Translations under genes and position numbers: made by a program
Shown: piece by piece, positions 24,292-33,623 of the stretch
How the letters are laid out: every line of letters begins with the position of its first letter
Numbering within the stretch: the stretch's first letter is position 1
Notes under the pieces: generated by a model
What the model was told of the DNA's origin: nothing
Seen by the model: the letters and a program-made list of their open reading frames with translations, nothing else
The model's database searches: none
Source of the DNA: Rubricoccus sp963708165
GTDB taxonomy: Bacteria; Bacteroidota; Rhodothermia; Rhodothermales; Rubricoccaceae
DNA: 64,000 nucleotides
Assembly (NCBI GenBank): GCA_963708165.1
Contig: OY970187.1
Span: forward strand, 1,240,001-1,304,000
Reading direction: 5' to 3'

Positions 24292-26254
24292 ATGTCCCTT
24301 CGCCACGCCACGCATAGCCTTCTCGCGCTCCTCCTCGCCGGCGCTTTCGCGCCAGAGGCTTCGGCCCAGCGCCTGTTCCGCGCCGATCTCACCGGGGCGC
24401 AGGAAGTCCCACCGGTCACGACCACCGCGGGCGGCCTCGCGACCGCCGTTCTCGACGGCTCGACGCTCATCTTCCGCGGCCAGTTTTCCGGTCTGGAAAG
24501 CGACTACAACGTCAGCGTCGGCTCGCACATTCACAACGGCGCGGTGGGCGCCAACGGGCCAATCGTGCTCACGTTGGACCCGGCGCTGGACCGCGATCTC
24601 CGCGGAGGCCAGTGGTACGGGCCCGAAAACCGGTTCCCGCTGGATGCCGACCAGATCGAGGCGCTCCGCTCCGGGCAGTACTACGTCAACGTCCACTCGC
24701 TCGACAACAGCGGCGGCGAGATCCGCGGCCAGCTCACGCAGGCCGTCACGCTCAACGAGATCCGGTCCGATCAGCCCGGCACGGATGTAGACGAGTATGT
24801 CGAACTCTCCGGCCCGGCCGGGACGAGTCTGGACGGCTTTTCGCTCGTCATCCTGGGCGACGGCTCGGACGGCGACATCGGCGTGATCGAAGAAGTCATC
24901 GACCTCTCGGGACAGACGATCCCCGACGACGGCTACTTCCTCTTCGGCCAACTCACCTCCGCCACGCCAGACTTCGACGTGGACCTCAACCTGGAAAACG
25001 GCGCCGGTGCGACGTTTCTGCTCGTCGAGGGCGTGGCTGGAAACGAAGGCGATGATCTGGACACCAACGACGACGGCACGCTCGATGCCAACCCCTGGTC
25101 GACAATCTCCGACGCCGTCGGATTTGCCTCTGGCGCCAGCGGCGACGCCACCTACGCTGCGCAGCTCGGTTTCGAGGACGTAGGACCCGACGGCGACTTC
25201 CGCCCCGGCCACCTGTTTCGCAACCGCGACGACGGCAACTGGCGCATCGGCGCGTTCGACCCCGAAGGTGGCTTCGACACGCCCGGCGCCATCAACGCCT
25301 CGGCGGCGCTCGTGCAACTCGTCCACAACTCCCCCGACCCCGGCACGCCGACGGTCGATGTGTACCTGAACGACGAGCTTCTCGTCGACGATCTCGCGTT
25401 CCAGAGCGCGACCCCGTACACGCTTCTGCGCGCGGGCGAGTCCATCAAGATCGACATCGCGCCGGGCGCGTCGACGGCCTCTGGCGAGAGCTTCGCGGGC
25501 CAGGACATCACGCTCGATGGCTCGCGCTCGTACTACGCCGTCGTGGTCGGGATTGGCGGCACGGGCGGCACCACCGATGACGACCCGATGATCGTCTTCT
25601 ACGACAACGCGCGGCGCTTCTCGACCACGCCCGGCACCGTCGATATCGGCTTTCTCCACGGCGCGCTCGACACCGGCACCATCGACGTGCGCACGGGCGT
25701 CACGCAGCAGGCCATCCTGTTCAACGCCGTCCCCTACGGCACCTACGCGCAGGAGACGTACCAGCCCACGACGCCCGCCGTGCTCGATATCGACATCACG
25801 TCTGCGGCGCCCAACATTGTGCTGGCTCAGTTCGAACCAGACTTTGCAGGGCTCGCCGGGCAGAGCGCGCTTCTCATCGCTTCGGGATCTGCAACGCCAG
25901 AGGCCACGGCGCCGATCGCGCTCCTCGTCGTGCAGCCCGACGGCACGACGACAGTCTCCGCCCCCATCAACGTCGCGCGCGAAGAGACGCCCGACGGCGC
26001 GCTCGTGCTCAACGTCGCCAACCCGCTCGGCGCCGACACGCAGGTGAGCTACGCGCTTCCCGCCTCTGGCGAGGCGTCGCTGGTGCTCTACGACGCGCTC
26101 GGCCGCGAGGTCGCGGTGCTCGCCTCGGGCGAGATGGGTGCGGGCCCCCGCTCGGCCACGCTCCGCGCCTCGGCGCTCGCGCCCGGCGTGTACGTGCTGC
26201 GCCTCGCCGCCGAGCGGCGCGCAGCTCACCCGCACGCTGACGGTGGTTCGGTAA
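24292..26254 (+). CDS. Secreted CHRD/lamin-tail/DUF4397-like protein with T9SS domain, frameshifted near 3' end
   Basis: An exported protein of about 650 residues. A signal peptide precedes a CHRD domain (AQEVPPV, HIHNGAVGANGP, GEIRGQL), a lamin-tail-like region (LNEIRSDQPGTDVDEYVEL) and a DUF4397-like stretch (LVHNSPDPGTPTVDVYLNDE, VDIGFLHGALD). A T9SS sorting domain ends it (LVLYDALGREVAVL). Around 26212-26221 the frame slips by one base. The expected ending (AQLTRTLTVVR then TAA at 26252-26254) is present but in the next frame. Without correction the frame runs on to 26556 across the tRNA gene, which is implausible. The cause is a sequencing error or a real mutation in CGGCGCGC. Confidence 0.8.
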
Positions 26255-26285
26255 GCGCTAAGCCTCTGGCGACAGCAGGACCCGA

Positions 26286-26315
26286 AGGGCGCCTCGGCTT
26301 CGGTCGTGGCGCCCT
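26286..26315 (+). terminator. Hairpin downstream of second T9SS/CHRD gene
   Basis: A perfect 8-bp stem, AGGGCGCC/GGCGCCCT, encloses a loop with CGGCTTCGGTCG. It mirrors the hairpin after the upstream paralogue. No long U-run follows. Confidence 0.5.
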
Positions 26316-26426
26316 CGCTGCATCTGGCGCCAGAGGCCACCGGCGCGCATTCCGCGATTCCTCCACGCGGCACGGCGCGCCAGAGGCACTACCTTCGGTT
26401 TCTGGCACACCGCGCCAGCCGCCCAC

Positions 26427-26513
26427 GGAGGGGTGGCAGAGTCTGGCTGAATGCACCGGTCTTGAAAACCGACGTACCGCAAGGTACCGGGGGTTCGAAT
26501 CCCTCCCCCTCCG
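26427..26513 (+). tRNA. tRNA-Ser (anticodon UGA)
   Basis: The acceptor arm GGAGGGG pairs with CCCCTCC. The anticodon TGA lies at 26463-26465 in the loop CTTGAAA. A long variable arm (GTACCGCAAGGTAC) is present, as in class II tRNAs. The T-arm contains GGTTCGAATCC and the discriminator base is G, typical for serine. The 3' CCA is not encoded. Confidence 0.97.
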
Positions 26514-26514
26514 C

Positions 26515-26551
26515 AACGCCGACGTACACCCCTGTGTGCGTCGGCGTTTTT
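26515..26551 (+). terminator. Rho-independent terminator of tRNA-Ser
   Basis: A 15-bp stem with one wobble (26515-26529/26534-26548) and a 4-base loop is followed by a run of T residues. It starts one base after the tRNA body. Confidence 0.88.
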
Positions 26552-26707
26552 CGTAGCAGCAATGTCGCGTGGAAAGGACCGGTTTCGAATCTGAACCGGC
26601 ACGATACGTAACCACCCGATTCTAGAATCCAGCTCTCGTGCCGTCAGCGCGCGCTCCGGTCGGTGGAACACATCGTGCATGGAAATGGGCACTGTCTCCC
26701 CGTGTCC

Positions 26708-29581
26708 ATGCCATATCCCACCGCTTCCGAAGGCGCCGTCGCCATCGACGCCTCGGGCCGCCTTGCGGCGCTCTCGCCAGAGGCCGCCGCTCTAGCGGGT
26801 CTCGACGCCGACGGGCTCGTCGGCCAGCCATTCGAAACGCTGCTCTGCGAGGATGACCGCCACGCGGCCGAGGATGTTCTCCAGCGCGTGCGCGCAGGCG
26901 AGATCGACGGCACGAGCCTCCGCATCCGCTCCGCGTCTGATGAGCCCGTGTGGATCTACCTCGCGCGAGGGACCGGCAACGCCGAGACGATCCGCGGATG
27001 GGTGCACGCCGACCGCCGCCAGCGCGGCGTGCGTGGCGGCGACTCCCAAGCCGACCGGCTTCGGCTTCTGGCGACCATCACCTCGCGCGGAACCACCTTT
27101 CAGGACACACTCGAACACGCACTGCGCCTCACGTCCCAGCTTCTCGGCTACGAGATCGGCATCTGCAGCCGCGTCACTGGCAGCACCTATACCGTGCTCG
27201 CGTGCTACGCGCCAGAGGCGCCCCTCAACGCGGGCGATGCGTTCCGGCTCGGCGAGACCTATTGCGCGCTCACGCTCGCCAGCGACGATCTGTTCGAGAT
27301 CGATCACATGGCCGCCTCTCCGCACCGGCGCCACCCGTGCTACGCCGCGTTCGGGCTGGAGAGCTACGCCGGAATGCCGGTTCTCGTACGCGGCGAGGTA
27401 TACGGCACGTTGAATTTCTCCTCCGCCACCCCGCGAGAGGCCCCTCTCACCGAGGCCGACGACGACCTGATCCGGCTTCTGGCGCTGTGGGCCGGCAGCG
27501 CCATCGAACGCGAGGACCGAGAGCGCGCTTACATCGACAGCAAAAAGAGACTGCGCGCGCTCGGCGAGGCATCCTTCGAGGGCATCTTCTTTTCCGAGGG
27601 CGGCTGCATTCTGGACTGCAACGAGCAAGGCGCACAGATGATCGGCTTCGAGACGCGCGAGGCGTGCATCGGCCTGCCTCTGGCGAAGCTGGTGCCGCCA
27701 GAGTCGCTCGCAAAGGTGACGGAGATGAACCTCGCCAACCGGCCAGAGGCGTACGAGGTCGTGTTGGTGCGCCACGACGGCACGCCGTTCTGGGCCGAGG
27801 TGCAGGGCCGCTCTGCGCCGTACAAAGGGCGCGAGGTGCGGCTGACCGCCGTCCGCGATGTCACGCAGCGCCGCGAGGCGCAAGAGCGCACGCGCTTCCA
27901 AGCCGACGTGCTCGCGCACGTGACCGACGCCGTCGTGGCGCTCGGCACCGACGGCCGCGTGACGTACTGGAACGAAGGCGCAGCCCGGCTCCACGGCCTG
28001 GCCGAAAGCGACGTTCTGGGCCGACGCTTCCGAGACGTGGTGCGGTACCGGTTCGACGCCCCGGCCGCACAGCGGCGCACCGACGACGGGCCTCTGGCGC
28101 CGAGCGCCGCGCTGCGCCGAGCGTCTGAAAGCGGACACGACCTCGTATACACGACGCCCGACGGTACGCAGCGCCTTGTTTCCGTCTCGGCGAGCACGCT
28201 CTACGACGACGAGAAAAATGAGACCGGCCTGCTCGCCGTCATGCGCGACGAGACCGAGCACCGGGAGCTGGAAAAAATGCTCTGGCACCAGGCGAACCAC
28301 GACGCGCTCACGGGACTGCCCAACCGTTTCCGCCTACGTGAGCTTATCGCTCAGGCCCTCGTCGAGGCCGAGCCGTTCTCGGTGCTCTTTGTCGACCTAG
28401 ACCACTTCAAGACCGTCAACGATTCTCTCGGGCACGATATCGGCGACCGATTGCTGGTCCACGTCGCGACGGCCATGAGTGGCGCCGCGCAAACCGGCAC
28501 GGTCGCCCGGCTCGGTGGCGATGAGTTCGCCGTCGTCGTCACAGGCTCCCCGCCAGAGGCGCATGACCACGCCGAAGCCCTCGTGGCCGCGGTCCAGACG
28601 CCCGCCACCATCGAGCACCACGTGCTCACCCCGACGGCCAGCATCGGCGTGGTCAGCGGGGCCGAAGCGTACGACAGCCCCGAAGCCCTGCTCCGCGACG
28701 CGGACACGGCGATGTACGAAGCCAAGCGCCGCGGGCGCGACCGCGTCGTCGCCTTCGAGCCCGCTTTCCACGTGCAGGTGGCGGCTCGCTTCTCGTTGGA
28801 ACGCGACCTGCGACGCGCCATCGCCGAGGACGAACTGCGCATCCACTTCCAGCCCATCGTCGACCTCGCCTCTGGCGCGCTGGCAGGCTTCGAGTCGCTC
28901 GTGCGCTGGCAGCACCCCGCCAGAGGCCTGCTCGGGCCGTACCACTTCCTGCCTCTGGCGGAGGAGCTCGGCCTCGTCGCCGAGATCGACAGCTGGGTGC
29001 TGGATGCCACGTGCCACGAAATGGGCCTCTGGGCCGCCGACAGCGACGCGTTTCTGACGATCAGCGTCAACTGCTCCGACCAGTCGTTTCTGCGCGAGAG
29101 CCTCGCCGAGCGCGCGCGCGCCGCTGCCGAGATAGCGTGCATCTCCCCAGACCGCATAATCCTGGAGCTGACCGAGCGTGCGCTCATCGAATCCAACGCG
29201 GCCTCTGGCGCGCTAGACCGGCTGCGCGCGCACGGCCTCAAGCTTAGCATCGACGACTTTGGCTCGGGCTACTCCTCGCTGGGGCTTCTGCACCGGCTGC
29301 CCGTCGACGCGCTCAAGATCGACCGCTCGTTCGTGTCAGATCTGGAAACGTCGGCCCAGGCGCGCGCCATCGTGCGGGCCGTAAGCGCGCTCGCGCAGGA
29401 ACTCGGCCTCCGCGTCACCGCCGAAGGCATCGAGACCAAGGCGCAACTGAGCGCCGTGATCGACGCTGGGTGTCCGCTCGGGCAGGGCTACCTGTTCTCG
29501 CGGCCCGTGCCTGCGACGCAAGCCGCGCAGATGCTAGAGCATCCGCCCTGGATAGACGATTGGGGCTCCCATGCTCTATGA
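26708..29581 (+). CDS. PAS/GAF/PAS/PAS sensor with GGDEF and EAL domains
   Basis: A 957-residue cytoplasmic c-di-GMP enzyme. In order it has a PAS-like N-terminus, a GAF domain (about 135-270), two PAS domains (about 285-530), GGDEF (LGGDEFAVV near residue 604) and EAL (about 710-955). The EAL signature is GFESLVRW, keeping the catalytic Glu. Other phosphodiesterase residues are present: NCSDQSF, ELTERALIE, DDFGSGYSSL, KIDRSF, AEGIET and QGYLFS. Both halves may be active. The ATG at 26708 is preferred over a GTG 45 bases upstream. Its stop overlaps the next gene (ATGA), and the whole set through 33333 appears to be one operon. Confidence 0.9.
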   Translation: MPYPTASEGAVAIDASGRLAALSPEAAALAGLDADGLVGQPFETLLCEDDRHAAEDVLQRVRAGEIDGTSLRIRSASDEPVWIYLARGTGNAETIRGWVHADRRQRGVRGGDSQADRLRLLATITSRGTTFQDTLEHALRLTSQLLGYEIGICSRVTGSTYTVLACYAPEAPLNAGDAFRLGETYCALTLASDDLFEIDHMAASPHRRHPCYAAFGLESYAGMPVLVRGEVYGTLNFSSATPREAPLTEADDDLIRLLALWAGSAIEREDRERAYIDSKKRLRALGEASFEGIFFSEGGCILDCNEQGAQMIGFETREACIGLPLAKLVPPESLAKVTEMNLANRPEAYEVVLVRHDGTPFWAEVQGRSAPYKGREVRLTAVRDVTQRREAQERTRFQADVLAHVTDAVVALGTDGRVTYWNEGAARLHGLAESDVLGRRFRDVVRYRFDAPAAQRRTDDGPLAPSAALRRASESGHDLVYTTPDGTQRLVSVSASTLYDDEKNETGLLAVMRDETEHRELEKMLWHQANHDALTGLPNRFRLRELIAQALVEAEPFSVLFVDLDHFKTVNDSLGHDIGDRLLVHVATAMSGAAQTGTVARLGGDEFAVVVTGSPPEAHDHAEALVAAVQTPATIEHHVLTPTASIGVVSGAEAYDSPEALLRDADTAMYEAKRRGRDRVVAFEPAFHVQVAARFSLERDLRRAIAEDELRIHFQPIVDLASGALAGFESLVRWQHPARGLLGPYHFLPLAEELGLVAEIDSWVLDATCHEMGLWAADSDAFLTISVNCSDQSFLRESLAERARAAAEIACISPDRIILELTERALIESNAASGALDRLRAHGLKLSIDDFGSGYSSLGLLHRLPVDALKIDRSFVSDLETSAQARAIVRAVSALAQELGLRVTAEGIETKAQLSAVIDAGCPLGQGYLFSRPVPATQAAQMLEHPPWIDDWGSHAL

Positions 29582-30021
29582 GCGAACAGCAGCCCTCTTC
29601 CACCTCAGGTGGCTGGATCGTTCGCGCAGAGCCACGGCGCATCCGCGTTCTCCTCGCCGAGGGGGACGAGTTGACTGCGCGTGTCATTCGCCATCGTCTG
29701 GAGCGCGATGGAATGGAGATCGACGTGGTCCACGACGGCGTGGCTGCGCTGGAGGCCGTCGAGACGGGTCGCTACGATGTGGTGCTGGTCGACGCGGTCT
29801 TGCTGGGCATCGACGGGCTGGACCTGGTGCGGCGGATCCGCAGCGGCAAGGCGCGCACCCGCTCGGTCGCGATCAACGTGCTGTGCTGGCCCGGCAACGA
29901 CGCCGTCATCGCGCGCGCCTACGCGCTCGATGCCGACAACGTGATGATGCGGCCGCTCTCGCTTCTGGCCCTGAGCGCGAGCACGTCGCGCCTTTCGCGG
30001 CGCTCGCGGGCGGCGGAATGA
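29578..30021 (+). CDS. Single-domain response regulator (receiver)
   Basis: A 147-residue CheY-like receiver without an output domain. The phospho-acceptor is the Asp in VVLVDAVLLGIDG. The usual Lys near the C-terminus (KP) is replaced by Arg in NVMMRPLS, so phosphorylation chemistry may be altered. It is coupled by ATGA to both neighbours, between the c-di-GMP enzyme and the HEAT-repeat protein. No cognate kinase is encoded in the operon. It may relay a signal or act as a protein-protein switch in the polysaccharide system. Confidence 0.85.
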   Translation: MSEQQPSSTSGGWIVRAEPRRIRVLLAEGDELTARVIRHRLERDGMEIDVVHDGVAALEAVETGRYDVVLVDAVLLGIDGLDLVRRIRSGKARTRSVAINVLCWPGNDAVIARAYALDADNVMMRPLSLLALSASTSRLSRRSRAAE

Positions 30022-31100
30022 TCGCAGCCCTCACCGCTTCCCGCTCGGTCGTCCTGATCGCGCTCGTCGTGCTGACGGGCCTGACCGGCATGCTCGTGAT
30101 CGCCGCATTTCTCGCGCAGGCGCTGGGCGCACACCGAGAGCGCACGCGTGCTCAGCGCTGGGCGAGGTGGGAGCCTGTCTTTCTGGATGCCCTCACGGGC
30201 GACCGCGATCCTCAGTCGCTCGGGCTCATGGTGGCGCGCTACGAGCGCGGCGACTTTTTCCGCATGATTGTCGCTTATGCGCTGCGCCTGGGCGGGGACA
30301 GCCGTGGCGTTCTCGCCGAAGCGGCGACCCTGCATTTGAGCGCGGCCACGTCCTGGCTTTCCAATCACCGCGCAGACCGCCGCGCGCTGGCCGCGCACCT
30401 GGTGGGCTTGGTAGGCGGCCCAGCCGAGCGCCAGAGGCTCACGCCGCTGCTCTGGGACCCGTCGCTGGACGTGGCGATGACCGTCGCGCGCGCCCTCGCG
30501 CGCTCCGGCGACGACGCCTCGCGGCGGCTCGTCATCGACGCGCTGGAGCGCTTCGAGAACTGGGGTGCGAACTCCCTCGCGTCGATGCTGGCGCTGTTCG
30601 GCGTGCATGGCGGCGAGACGCTGCAGGCCGCCCTCGCCGACGACTCGCGCAGCGAGCTTGCGCGCGTCTCGTGCGCCGAAGCGCTGCGGCGCCTGGTCTA
30701 CGTCCCCGCCGTCGAGACCGCCTCTGGCGTGCTGGCCTCTGGCGCCACGCGCGAGGTGACGGCCGCGGTTCTGCGGTTGGTGCGCGACATCGGCGGGCCG
30801 GGACAGGCCGAAGACGTGCGTCCGCTCTGCGACCACGACGATCCCATTGTGCGCCTCCACGCCGTCAGCGCGCTCGCGGCCATCAGCCTCCGCCCGTCGG
30901 ATGCGGCGCGGATCGAGTACGCGCTGCGCGACGACTCGTCGTGGGTGGCATTGCGGGCCGCCAGAGGCCTCATCGAGTCGGGCCGCGTGGCGGCGTTGCA
31001 GACCGTCGCCTCTGGCGACGCGCCAGAGGCCGTCATCGCGCGGCAGGCGCTCGCCGAGGCAGGCCTCGCGCTGTCGCCGCCTTCGGAGGTGCTCGCATGA
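30018..31100 (+). CDS. Membrane-anchored HEAT-repeat protein
   Basis: A 360-residue protein with one N-terminal membrane segment (VVLIALVVLTGLTGMLVIAAF) followed by helical HEAT-type repeats (DPSLDVAMTVARALARSGD, HDDPIVRLHAVSALAAI, DSSWVALRAARGLIESG). Such scaffolds bind partner proteins, here probably the receiver or the glycosyltransferase. Coupled ATGA junctions on both sides place it firmly in the operon. Half-sites encode ASGVLASGA in one inter-helix loop. No enzymatic motif is seen. Confidence 0.85.
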   Translation: MIAALTASRSVVLIALVVLTGLTGMLVIAAFLAQALGAHRERTRAQRWARWEPVFLDALTGDRDPQSLGLMVARYERGDFFRMIVAYALRLGGDSRGVLAEAATLHLSAATSWLSNHRADRRALAAHLVGLVGGPAERQRLTPLLWDPSLDVAMTVARALARSGDDASRRLVIDALERFENWGANSLASMLALFGVHGGETLQAALADDSRSELARVSCAEALRRLVYVPAVETASGVLASGATREVTAAVLRLVRDIGGPGQAEDVRPLCDHDDPIVRLHAVSALAAISLRPSDAARIEYALRDDSSWVALRAARGLIESGRVAALQTVASGDAPEAVIARQALAEAGLALSPPSEVLA

Positions 31101-32527
31101 TCGAGTTTTTGTTTCATGTCCTGCGCCAGATCGTCTGGGTCGCGGATCTGGTCGTGCTCGCCTTTTTCGTGCTCGTGGCGGTGAGCTACACCACGACGAC
31201 GCTTCTGGCGCTGCCCTCGCTCGTGCGCCTGCGGAGGTGGTCCAGCACGTTCCACGTGGATGAGGTTTCGGCCGCGGCGACGGCCCCGCCGATCACGCTG
31301 ATCGCGCCGATGTACAACGAAGGCGCCGTCTGCGTCGAGGCCGTGCGCGCACTGCTGGGCGTGGACTATCCCACCAAAGACGTCGTGGCCGTCAACGACG
31401 GCTCCAAAGACGACACCGCCAAACGCCTCATCGAGGCCTTCGACATGGTGGAGGCCACGCGCTCGCCCACGGCCACCATCGCCACCGCCGATGTGCGCGC
31501 GACGTACCGCAGCCGCAGCCGCCCGGACTTCTGGCTGATCGACAAGGAGAACGGCGGCAAAGCCGACGCCATCAACGTGGGCATCAACTACTGCCGCACG
31601 CCGCTGCTCTGCACGCTGGACGGGGACAGCCTGCTCGGGCCCGACGCGCTCCACCGCATCGTGCGGCCCTTCCTGAAAGACGCCACCACAATCGCCGCTG
31701 GCGGCACCATCGGCATCGTCAACGACTGCACGGTGCGCTACGGGCGCGTGACCCACATCCGGATGCCCGCCAAGTGGATTCCGCGGTTTCAGGTGCTGGA
31801 GTACATCCGCGCGTTTGCCGCGGCGCGCGTCGGGTGGAACGTCGCGCGCGCGCTGCCGCTCATCTCCGGCGCCTTCGGCCTGTTCCGCCGCGACGCCCTC
31901 GTGGCCGTGGGCGGCCTGGACACTGATGCCACGGGCGAGGACTTCGAGGTCACCGCCCGCCTGCACCGCCACTACCGTGAGCAGGGCATCCCGTACCGCA
32001 TCGAGTACGTGCCCGACGCGATCTCGTGGACCGAGTGCCCCTCGGACCCCAAGGTACTGGGCAAACAGCGCGACCGTTGGCACCGCGGCGGCCTGGAGGT
32101 GATGTGGAAGCACCGCGACATGCTGCTCAACCGGCGCTACGGGCGCATGGGCGTGGTCTCGTTTCCCATCTTCCTGATCGTCGAGATGTTCGGGCCCGTC
32201 ATCGAAGCGTGCGGCTACGTCGCCTTTGCGCTCTCGATCTGGCTGGGCATCATCAACGTGCCGATGGCGCTGCTGCTTCTGGCGCTCGCGCTCGCGCTCG
32301 GCCTCGCGCAGACAACCGCGGCGGTCGCGCTGGAGCAGTACGCGTTCCAGCGCTACACCTCGTTCAAAGACCTCTGCCTGCTCCTCTTCCTGACGGTCGT
32401 CGAAAACTTCGGCTACCGCCAGATGACGGTCTACTGGCGCCTGCGCGGCTTCTGGAAGTTTCTCCGCGGCGACACCTCCTGGGGCGAGATGACGCGCTCA
32501 GGCTTCAACACCGCCGAGACGCCATGA
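31097..32527 (+). CDS. Membrane glycosyltransferase family 2 (cellulose-synthase-like)
   Basis: A 476-residue processive-type GT2. It has an N-terminal membrane segment, a catalytic domain with APMYNEG, VAVNDGSKDDT, TLDGDS (DxD), TGEDFEV and the QRDRW motif, and then two or three C-terminal membrane segments. The QxxRW motif is typical of polymerising synthases such as BcsA, PgaC and HasA. It probably makes an exopolysaccharide at the inner membrane. The c-di-GMP enzyme at the head of the operon suggests regulation by c-di-GMP, but no PilZ domain is visible in this protein. Confidence 0.9.
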   Translation: MIEFLFHVLRQIVWVADLVVLAFFVLVAVSYTTTTLLALPSLVRLRRWSSTFHVDEVSAAATAPPITLIAPMYNEGAVCVEAVRALLGVDYPTKDVVAVNDGSKDDTAKRLIEAFDMVEATRSPTATIATADVRATYRSRSRPDFWLIDKENGGKADAINVGINYCRTPLLCTLDGDSLLGPDALHRIVRPFLKDATTIAAGGTIGIVNDCTVRYGRVTHIRMPAKWIPRFQVLEYIRAFAAARVGWNVARALPLISGAFGLFRRDALVAVGGLDTDATGEDFEVTARLHRHYREQGIPYRIEYVPDAISWTECPSDPKVLGKQRDRWHRGGLEVMWKHRDMLLNRRYGRMGVVSFPIFLIVEMFGPVIEACGYVAFALSIWLGIINVPMALLLLALALALGLAQTTAAVALEQYAFQRYTSFKDLCLLLFLTVVENFGYRQMTVYWRLRGFWKFLRGDTSWGEMTRSGFNTAETP

Positions 32528-33333
32528 CCCACACCCGCCCCTTGTCGCCAGAGGCCTCTGGCGTCTCCACGCCCCGACCGCGCCGCGCGTGGCGGTGCGC
32601 CGCCGTGCTCGCAATGCTCGCGCTCGCCTCTGGCGCGAATGCGCAGAGCTGGGGCGGCGGCGTGTTCACCAGCGCGGAGGCGTTCGACGCTGACCGCGAG
32701 ACGTGGCACGAAACGCGCGTAGCGGCGCAGCGCATCTTCGCCAGAGGCGCGGCCTCGCTCGAAGGCGGCGTGGCCTCGCGCAACGGCTTCTCGGACCCGT
32801 TCGTCGCGACCGATCTCTACGCGAGCGCGGGCGAGCGCGGCTATGGAAACGTGCGCGCGCAGTGGGCGCCAGAGGCTGCGGGCGTGCCCCAACTCGATCT
32901 GCTGGGCGAGGCCTACGTCGCGCTCGGCGGCGGCTGGGAAGCCTCGCTGGGCGCGCGGCACCTGATCTACGACGCGGACGCGGCTACGCTCGGGCTGGGC
33001 TCGGTCGCGAAGTATTCCGGCAACTGGCTCGTCCGCGCCAGAGGCGTCGCCACGCTGGACGAGGCGGTCGCGGTCTCGACCTCGCTCTCGGCGCGCTACC
33101 TCTTCGAAGGTATTGGCGGGCTCACGGCGCCGTTCGCCGAAGTGACCATCGGGCAAGGACAGGAGCCCATCGTGAGCGCCTCTGGCGTGGAGGTGCGGCA
33201 GTCGTGGATTGCGGGCGTGCGGCTGCAGCGCGAGGTGCGCGCAGGCTTCGGCATCTCCGCAGCGTTGGGCCGCACGTGGGACGATACGCTGACGCGCTGG
33301 ACCGGCGGGCTGGGCGTGATCGCGCGGTTTTAG
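32524..33333 (+). CDS. YaiO-family outer-membrane beta-barrel protein
   Basis: A 269-residue exported protein with a signal peptide after an Arg/Pro-rich start. It then has alternating beta-strands ending in an aromatic residue (GVIARF), typical of outer-membrane barrels. Segments such as RVAAQRIFARGAASLEGG, LGEAYVALGGGWEASLGARH and SLSARYLFEG fit the YaiO family. As the last gene of the operon, after the GT2, it is a plausible export pore or modifying barrel for the polysaccharide. The N-terminal signal region carries SPEASG from an inverted half-site pair. It is ATGA-coupled to the GT2 gene. Confidence 0.85.
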   Translation: MTHTRPLSPEASGVSTPRPRRAWRCAAVLAMLALASGANAQSWGGGVFTSAEAFDADRETWHETRVAAQRIFARGAASLEGGVASRNGFSDPFVATDLYASAGERGYGNVRAQWAPEAAGVPQLDLLGEAYVALGGGWEASLGARHLIYDADAATLGLGSVAKYSGNWLVRARGVATLDEAVAVSTSLSARYLFEGIGGLTAPFAEVTIGQGQEPIVSASGVEVRQSWIAGVRLQREVRAGFGISAALGRTWDDTLTRWTGGLGVIARF

Positions 33334-33623
33334 AGCCCGAGGCGAGTACGGCGCGGCCGAGCCTCTGGCGGTGGGCGGACGCGCACGCCACGGGCACGCT
33401 GTGAGCGCTGGCGCACAGGCACACCGGGCGCCGAACGGAGCGTGCGCACCCGTAGAGCCGCACCCACGGCCCGGCGCGGTTTGTGCGCGCGCGCCAGAGG
33501 CTCCATCTGGGGCCCCCGCCCCGGTAGCTTACCGCCGCAGGGACCCTTCCCTCTGCTCCGGCGGGCCTCTGGCGTAACCTCGCGCCGCTGCGCCCGTTGA
33601 GAGCCGCGACCCCCTCCCCTACC

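Noticed and set aside
26255..26556. C-terminal extension of the T9SS protein beyond 26254
   Set aside because: It runs through a complete tRNA-Ser and its terminator, while the conserved C-terminus sits in the adjacent frame.
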